Part shown: positions 58,900-64,000 of the stretch, piece by piece
Numbering within the stretch: the stretch's first letter is position 1
Layout: each line of letters opens with the position of its first letter
From: Ruegeria sp. AD91A
GTDB lineage: Bacteria > Pseudomonadota > Alphaproteobacteria > Rhodobacterales > Rhodobacteraceae
Assembly (NCBI RefSeq): GCF_003443535.1
Contig: NZ_CP031946.1
Coordinates: 930,001-994,000 of the forward strand
Reading direction: 5' to 3'
DNA length: 64,000 nucleotides
Position numbers and translations under genes: made by a program
The notes under the pieces: generated by a model
Seen by the model: only the letters and a program-made list of their open reading frames with translations
Told to the model about the DNA's origin: nothing
Databases searched by the model: none

Positions 58900-59580
58900 A
58901 TGTTTGATTCTGATGGGGATATGCGGATTCTGACCCAAACCGACTGGTTTGGCGCGCGCGATTCAAAGTTTCAGAATGATCTTATGACCGTCGCAATTCA
59001 CAGAGCCTTCGATTCCGGAGAAACCCTTTACCACCACGGCGACCGGGCCAATGGTATTTTCGCGGTGCTTTCAGGCGCGCTTCAGATCACCGCACCTGCC
59101 GATGACGGACAGGAATTTGTCTTGCATCAGGATGGATCGGGTTTCTGGATCGGGGATCTTGCGCTTTTCGCCGAGGCGAAACGACTGGTGAGCGTCGTGA
59201 CAACGCAAAAGACCCGCACGTTGTTTTTTCCCAGTTTCCGCGTGGAAAGATTGGTTCAGAAAAATCCGGAATACATTCGTGATTTCTATGCGTTGACCCA
59301 TGAAAACATGAAGACGGCACTGCGCATCATGGCCAACCTTGCGGTTACGGGGTCTGAAAAGCGTCTGGTGCTGCGTCTGTTGCATCTTGACGAAGGCACT
59401 TTGAAATCAGATGGGTGGATTGTCGTGTCTCAGGAAGAACTTGCTGAAATGGTTGCGGTATCTCAGCCGACGTTGCACCGACATCTGCATCACCTGGCGG
59501 ATCTGGGCCTCGTGGAATTGGGCTATGGCCGACTGAGGTTGATCGACAGGCGCAAACTGATCAGCAGCTGTCAAAGTTGA
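58900..59580 (+). CDS. Crp/Fnr-family transcriptional regulator
   Basis: The 226-residue product has a cyclic-nucleotide-binding-type beta barrel (about 25-140) with FAVLSGALQI and a C-terminal winged helix (about 160-220) with VSQPTLHRHLHHL. It has no N-terminal Cys cluster of the FNR type, so oxygen sensing is unlikely. The effector is unknown. It is divergent from the sulfatase gene and may control it. An alternative start is the ATG at 58921. Confidence 0.88.
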   Translation: MFDSDGDMRILTQTDWFGARDSKFQNDLMTVAIHRAFDSGETLYHHGDRANGIFAVLSGALQITAPADDGQEFVLHQDGSGFWIGDLALFAEAKRLVSVVTTQKTRTLFFPSFRVERLVQKNPEYIRDFYALTHENMKTALRIMANLAVTGSEKRLVLRLLHLDEGTLKSDGWIVVSQEELAEMVAVSQPTLHRHLHHLADLGLVELGYGRLRLIDRRKLISSCQS

Positions 59581-59583
59581 AAC

Positions 59584-60813
59584 CTAGGGGTTGAGTGGCG
59601 GCAAGGATTCGCTCTTTCGTTCTTTTGAGCTGTTCAACGCATTTAGGTTTTGCATGGCAGCGTCCCAGTCTTCCGGGCCGTTTGTGGTGGTCGATGAATA
59701 CCGCACTGCACCGATCTGCATCAGATTGCGTTCAAGATCCAGGGAACGCTCAGGGTGAGCGCTACGTGACTTCCAGAGATCCAATGCCTGATAAACCGCT
59801 GGCAAGTTCCGCGATTGCAAAGCTGCCCGCAGTGAATCGACGGCATACTTTTCCGAGGCAAGGTACTTGCGCTGCCGTTCAATTTTCCAGGTTTCATAGC
59901 GAGGGCGCAGAAATCGCCCAAAAGCCCAAAGCGCACATACAACAACGGTTAGATAAAGAGCGGACTTGAGGACGGCCCGCGCGTCAGGCAGCTGTCGTTT
60001 GGGGGGAGCCAGTGTAAGCTGGGTCGGGGTAAGTGATGCCGTTTCGATCTGACCGGTGTCCAGATTGAACCAGTCGATCGAAACCGCCGACAATTGTATG
60101 TCGCCGCCATCTTGGGCGATGTACACGGTTTCTTCGACACGTTGCCCGGACAGGACGCCTCGGTCTTCTGTTTCTGAAAACCGGGGCTCTTTGGGATAGG
60201 CACGAAGCAGTGGGCTTTGATCTTGCGGCGTCAGCGCTGGGATTGTCAGAGCTGTGGTGCCAGAGATCTGCGCGCTTATCAAACGCGTGATGGAATCGCC
60301 GGCCTGCATATCGGTCGGACCGTCCAGCTTCTGATCAAGAGAGAAACCGGTTGCGATGATAAGCGGGTCAAGCCCTTGAGCGCCATCTGGGATTTCTGCA
60401 TTGAGCTGTATGGGAGGAAGCGTCACAGAAACCTGGACCGGTTCATTGGACTGCGGATCGGCAAATGTCACGACAACCTCTTGCGCTTCGAACGCGACCG
60501 GTCCTGGTGCCAACGGATACAGGCGATAACTGCGCTGCACCCCCGACCACGTCTCTCCGTCCACCGTTTCGCTTACCGGACCCGAAGCCCTTTCAGGCAG
60601 GCGAACCAGGATGTTTTGCTGCTCCAGTGATGGAAAGGTGGGCGGTTGCGGCATGAAGGTCGGAACCAGAACCTTGATGCGAACAATTGCGGGTTGGCCT
60701 ACGATGACGGCTTCGTTCGGGACGTCTACTGACACCCGAGGTTGATAAGCTGAGCTGTCCTGAGCAGACACGGTAAGCGGCAGAAACAGAATGAAGACAG
60801 CAAGGTATCTCAT
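59584..60813 (-). CDS. BatD-like oxygen-tolerance protein
   Basis: The 409-residue product has a signal peptide (about 1-17, ending VSA), two or three beta-rich periplasmic domains (about 25-275), one membrane helix (about 285-305) and a cytoplasmic helical tail. This is the BatD plan. It is the last gene of the Bat operon, and its start overlaps the BatB-like stop by ATGA. Confidence 0.85.
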   Translation of the reverse strand: MRYLAVFILFLPLTVSAQDSSAYQPRVSVDVPNEAVIVGQPAIVRIKVLVPTFMPQPPTFPSLEQQNILVRLPERASGPVSETVDGETWSGVQRSYRLYPLAPGPVAFEAQEVVVTFADPQSNEPVQVSVTLPPIQLNAEIPDGAQGLDPLIIATGFSLDQKLDGPTDMQAGDSITRLISAQISGTTALTIPALTPQDQSPLLRAYPKEPRFSETEDRGVLSGQRVEETVYIAQDGGDIQLSAVSIDWFNLDTGQIETASLTPTQLTLAPPKRQLPDARAVLKSALYLTVVVCALWAFGRFLRPRYETWKIERQRKYLASEKYAVDSLRAALQSRNLPAVYQALDLWKSRSAHPERSLDLERNLMQIGAVRYSSTTTNGPEDWDAAMQNLNALNSSKERKSESLPPLNP

Positions 60814-62306
60814 TCTGTTTGCTCCTGATTATCTAATAGGAAACGGTTTTTCAGAAAATCCTGCATATCGGTGTCGATCATACTGATCCACTGGTCGGCG
60901 GACAGTGACTGCGGCCCGTCTTTGGCGGCTTGAACCGTGGTGTCACTGCCGCGTGCTGCGTCGTTGTCAAACACCGTATCATCTGCACCGATGCCAGTCT
61001 CTTCCCCTGTATCGGACTGTTCGCGCGTCGTTTCGACATAGTCCAGGATGGCTTTGGATACATCGAGATTATGCTGGGCTTCAGGCCAGTTGGGACGACG
61101 TTCCAAAGCTGCCTCGAACGCCGATATGGCTGGGCGATATTCGCGGTTTCTTATTCGGGCCATACCTTCGGCAAACGCAGCTTCCGGCGTGTCCAGCTTG
61201 GAAAAAACGGACGATGCCTCGGCGTATTGACCATCCCTGAGATAGGCATACCCCCTGTGATATGGGTCTTCGAACACCTCAGCCGCTTCACCAAACCGTT
61301 TTTGGTTCATCGCAATCTGGCCTTGTTGGTCGGGGGTGAAAAACCAGTCTCTCCATCCTTCTGCGCGCGCTCCGGATGTGGGCAACACAATCAGAGCCAG
61401 AATTGCCCATCGGACCACCCAGCCTTTTCGGAACCACAGCAGAGACAGCAGTGCAGCAGGCCAGGCCAGAATCCAGCCCTTATCCTGCCAGTCCAGGCGA
61501 TCATCGTCATCCAGGGCGGCAGTATAGGCTGATTGAATACGGCGCGTCAGCTGAGTGACGTCCCGGTCGTCGTTCGAAAACGCCACCACCGATGCATTTT
61601 GGATGCTGTCCAACTGAGCAATTCGACCACCGACAGGCAGCATAGTGAGGAAGAAAATTTCAGTATTCGAGGAGCTTAACCCAGATACCTGAGATGGATC
61701 GAGGTCGTCGAGCACGAACAACACAGCGCCCGGGCTATCGCTGTCATTCAGAATGGACTGAGCCAACTCAAGCGCATCGGCTGCGGCATCGCCATCCTTC
61801 GGCATTACCGCGGGCGTCAACCCCTCAAGCAACGGACGGAGTATATTCGCGTCTTCTGTCAACGGGGCAACTCGGTGCGGCGTTCCTGCATATGCGATCA
61901 GGGCGGTTCGAGCACCGGCGCGTTCGTTGATCAGATCGGAAATCTTGAACCGTGCCCGATCCAGCCGGGATGGCGCAAGGTCCGAGCTTTCCATACTATC
62001 GGTGACTTTGAGAGCGATCACCAACGGGGCAGTGTCCGCGATCAGCGGGTTGGGTGCGCGTGACCACGTTGGACCTGAGGCCGCAAATATGACAAGCGTT
62101 GCAATGATCATCGCAGCATCAATGGGCTGCGTGCGCCGGGTGTCTTCTTTGCCCAGCAACAAGGCTTCTGCAAGATGCGGGGCGATCCCTGTCGGCAGTT
62201 TGGTTTCTGCCAGCGGTTTGGATCTGATCCTCCACCACAGCGCAAGGATGGGGATGAGAAGCAGCAGGTAATAGCCTCGGATAAAATGGAAATCAGCCAG
62301 ATCCAT
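60810..62306 (-). CDS. BatB-like VWA and TPR protein
   Basis: The 498-residue product has N-terminal membrane helices (about 10-26 and 64-80), a VWA domain (about 90-240), more helices (about 285-325) and a TPR region (about 340-430) ending in an acidic tail. The MIDAS motif reads KVTDSMESSD, with K100 where Asp of DxSxS normally stands, so metal binding is doubtful. BatB-like proteins are linked to aerotolerance and MoxR complexes. The start at 62306 lies 2 nt after the BatA stop. Confidence 0.87.
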   Translation of the reverse strand: MDLADFHFIRGYYLLLLIPILALWWRIRSKPLAETKLPTGIAPHLAEALLLGKEDTRRTQPIDAAMIIATLVIFAASGPTWSRAPNPLIADTAPLVIALKVTDSMESSDLAPSRLDRARFKISDLINERAGARTALIAYAGTPHRVAPLTEDANILRPLLEGLTPAVMPKDGDAAADALELAQSILNDSDSPGAVLFVLDDLDPSQVSGLSSSNTEIFFLTMLPVGGRIAQLDSIQNASVVAFSNDDRDVTQLTRRIQSAYTAALDDDDRLDWQDKGWILAWPAALLSLLWFRKGWVVRWAILALIVLPTSGARAEGWRDWFFTPDQQGQIAMNQKRFGEAAEVFEDPYHRGYAYLRDGQYAEASSVFSKLDTPEAAFAEGMARIRNREYRPAISAFEAALERRPNWPEAQHNLDVSKAILDYVETTREQSDTGEETGIGADDTVFDNDAARGSDTTVQAAKDGPQSLSADQWISMIDTDMQDFLKNRFLLDNQEQTE

Positions 62307-62308
62307 TG

Positions 62309-63292
62309 TCAGACGACCCCGCGGTGCCGCTGGGTGAAATGGAACCCGGCCATGCTGACCATAATGACGATCGACGCAAATAGTAACGGAATATGGGCAA
62401 GGCTATGTTTGGGCCGATAGCTTTGTGTTTCCACAATTCTGGGGTTCAGTTCATCAATGCGTTCATAGGTCTGTTCGAGGGCCGAGGCATCGTCGGCAAA
62501 GAAATACTCTCCGCCCGTACGCGCGGCTATGTCCTTCAAAGCCTGCAAGTCCACACGATCTTCACCCGTTGCATTCGGGTCTCCGACACCAATCGTATAG
62601 ACAACTACGTTCTTTTCCGCAGCAATTGCCGAGGCATTGACCGGTGTCATGCGACTGGATGTATCGGCGCCATCGCTGAGTACGATCATTAGGCGTTGCT
62701 CAACCTCGCTGGACTCAAAGGTTCGAATGCCAAGTCCGATGGCATCGCCCAAAGCTGTGTTCGGACCCGCCATGCCAACTTGAGTTTGGTCCAGGAACCC
62801 ATTCAAACTGTTCAGATCTTCCGTGAAGGGCGCTTGAATGAACGCGCGTGTTCCGAAGATGATCAACGCCATCCTGTCGCCATCTCTTTCAGAGATGAAC
62901 TGTTTCAGAACTTCTTTGACCGCCTCCAGCCTTTGCATCGGTGTACCGGACCCGGACTCGAAGTCCCGCTGATCCATCGAGCCAGAGATATCCAGCGCCA
63001 AAACCACATCTCGGGCAGATTTCTCTATAACGATGGGGTCGCCCAATCGTTCCGGACGGGCCAGCGCCAGAACCAGCAGAAGCCAAATCAATACCACGTT
63101 GGCGGTTTGAAGCCAGGCACGGCTGCGGATAATTGACCCGGATTTCGGCTCGGCGCCTGCTGCTTGCGCAACGCGGCGGAAAAACGGAATGCGAATAGAC
63201 GCGGTTGTTTCCCGCCGGGGTGGAGCAATGGCGTAGACCAGCACCGGCAGCGGCAGCAGCAAAAACACCCACGGTGCAGAAAAGGAAACCAT
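62309..63292 (-). CDS. BatA-like VWA protein
   Basis: From the ATG at 63292 (GTG at 63295 is an alternative) the 327-residue product has two N-terminal helices, a VWA domain (about 95-285) with an intact MIDAS DISGSM (101-106), and a C-terminal helix. It is the BatA type. It overlaps the DUF4381 stop by one base. Confidence 0.9.
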   Translation of the reverse strand: MVSFSAPWVFLLLPLPVLVYAIAPPRRETTASIRIPFFRRVAQAAGAEPKSGSIIRSRAWLQTANVVLIWLLLVLALARPERLGDPIVIEKSARDVVLALDISGSMDQRDFESGSGTPMQRLEAVKEVLKQFISERDGDRMALIIFGTRAFIQAPFTEDLNSLNGFLDQTQVGMAGPNTALGDAIGLGIRTFESSEVEQRLMIVLSDGADTSSRMTPVNASAIAAEKNVVVYTIGVGDPNATGEDRVDLQALKDIAARTGGEYFFADDASALEQTYERIDELNPRIVETQSYRPKHSLAHIPLLFASIVIMVSMAGFHFTQRHRGVV

Positions 63293-63765
63293 CACGTTCC
63301 CCGATGCAGTTTATGGGACTTGACCCAATGCCGAGCAAGTTGTGTCAAGGCGCGGTTTGGCGGAAGGTCCTTGTACGGCGCTTCGATCAGTGATTGCCCA
63401 ATGTCAGATAAAAAGATTGTATCATCAGATGTTTGCGAAAGGAAATTCAGCCAATCATTCCCATGAATTCCTGCGACTTGCCTGCGCGGATATGCGACCA
63501 ACGCGGTGCGGCGAAGGATTTCGGCAACTTTTGCCGACGTGATATCCGGGTTTGCCAGCTCTGCCAGCGCATGGTGTCGATACGCGTTTGCCTGTCTTCG
63601 TCGGACGAAAACAACACTGACTAGTACAACAAAGCCAACCAGAATAACAGCCAGCGCCAACCACCCCCATGTCTGCGGAAGCATCGAAACAGTCGCAGGT
63701 TCTGGTGTCGGCTCGAGCATATTCAGCAGATCAACCAGAGATTTCCCTGTCGTGTCGATGCTCAT
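63292..63765 (-). CDS. DUF4381 domain protein (Bat operon)
   Basis: From the ATG at 63765 the 157-residue product has a short N-terminal segment with LLNMLEPTPEPATVSMLPQ, one membrane helix (about 33-53) and a cytoplasmic domain with LRRTALVAYPRRQVAGIHGNDWLNFLS. DUF4381 proteins occur between DUF58 and VWA genes in Bat/MoxR operons and may join the complex. Both ends overlap neighbours, so translation is coupled. Confidence 0.88.
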   Translation of the reverse strand: MSIDTTGKSLVDLLNMLEPTPEPATVSMLPQTWGWLALAVILVGFVVLVSVVFVRRRQANAYRHHALAELANPDITSAKVAEILRRTALVAYPRRQVAGIHGNDWLNFLSQTSDDTIFLSDIGQSLIEAPYKDLPPNRALTQLARHWVKSHKLHRGT

Positions 63766-64000
63766 TTCTGCCCCCCGCGATGCCCGAACAGATACAGCAA
63801 CTGATCCAGAGCAGGTTCCGCCGTTGTCAAAGGAACAACCGGAAAACCGTATCGCCGGGACCAAGTATGCAGTTGGTTCAACCTGTCTTCCATGGATTTG
63901 CGAATTTTCCCGGACAATTCGGGGTCGGCGCTGTCGATTTCGATCTGGTCTTTCCCGTCCGAGACCGTGAGTTTCAGATTGGGCGCCAGTACCTTGGCTG
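63762..64000 (-). CDS. DUF58 protein, C-terminal part (start outside window)
   Basis: The last 78 codons read APNLKLTVSDGKDQIEIDS, then RKSMEDRLNQLHTWSRR and end HRGGQK, with the stop overlapping the DUF4381 start (ATGA). This fits the C-terminal end of a DUF58 protein, the usual gene before DUF4381 and BatA. The MoxR gene expected upstream is outside the window. Confidence 0.8.
   Translation of the reverse strand, partial: AKVLAPNLKLTVSDGKDQIEIDSADPELSGKIRKSMEDRLNQLHTWSRRYGFPVVPLTTAEPALDQLLYLFGHRGGQK

Overview
The window is chromosomal DNA of an alphaproteobacterium, most likely a marine Rhodobacterales species of the Roseobacter group (Ruegeria/Phaeobacter-like). The signs are high-GC codon use, B12-dependent ribonucleotide reductase as the class seen here, a TAXI-type TRAP transporter with fused permease and UspA partner, a Hint-domain secreted protein, a corrinoid protein beside a DUF1638 gene, and alphaproteobacterial LexA boxes (GTTC-N7-GTTC). 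No phage, intact insertion sequence or CRISPR array is visible. Most of the window is ordinary core genome.

Layout. 1-4.1 kb: end of an unidentified gene, DUF1638 protein, Hint-domain protein, corrinoid (methyltransferase) protein, and a radical SAM gene with a LexA box in its promoter. 4.2-9.2 kb: citrate synthase, glutamyl-tRNA synthetase, ComEC. 9.2-14 kb: a tightly overlapping minus-strand cluster trpG-trpD-trpC-moaC-moeA, followed by lexA under its own LexA box. 14.2-23.5 kb: divergent polysaccharide deacetylase, trpE, periplasmic SurA/PpiD-like chaperone, aminotransferase, gpt, fabI, pdxH, a double cold-shock protein and a DUF192 protein. 23.6-31.6 kb: tRNA-Pro, a lipoprotein, nrdJ with two NrdR-like boxes, a strongly folded 230-nt stretch ending in a terminator, an EF-hand protein, a non-pyrrolysine MttB-family methyltransferase and a beta-barrel protein. 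31.6-43.4 kb: an aminotransferase, MmcQ/YjbR, the cysS-cimA-squalene/phytoene synthase-like operon, an MFS carrier, a DNA glycosylase-esterase-GNAT operon, glyoxalase-like, pseudouridine synthase, HNH nuclease, DsbB-like and DedA/YqaA-like proteins.

43.6-45.7 kb is the one accessory-looking stretch: tRNA-Leu(CAA), a DUF4329 gene with a JAMM-like motif, a degenerate tRNA-Leu-like 3' end, and a reading frame broken by an apparent frameshift. 45.7-49.8 kb is a TRAP-TAXI transporter operon with UspA. 49.9-54 kb is an AttH-like lipocalin protein with an FtsX-type ABC exporter. 54.1-59.6 kb holds a potassium-channel-like protein, cardiolipin synthase, HAD phosphatase, arylsulfatase and a divergent Crp/Fnr regulator. 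59.6-64 kb is a Bat (aerotolerance-type) operon running DUF58, DUF4381, BatA, BatB, BatD.

The strongest leads are the SOS-type box on the radical SAM promoter, the low-GC mosaic 3' third of cysS, the structured RNA candidate downstream of nrdJ, the tRNA-Leu-flanked remnant carrying the DUF4329 gene, and the corrinoid/DUF1638/MttB methyl-transfer genes. All functional names rest on reading motifs and family resemblance by eye; no database search was run.
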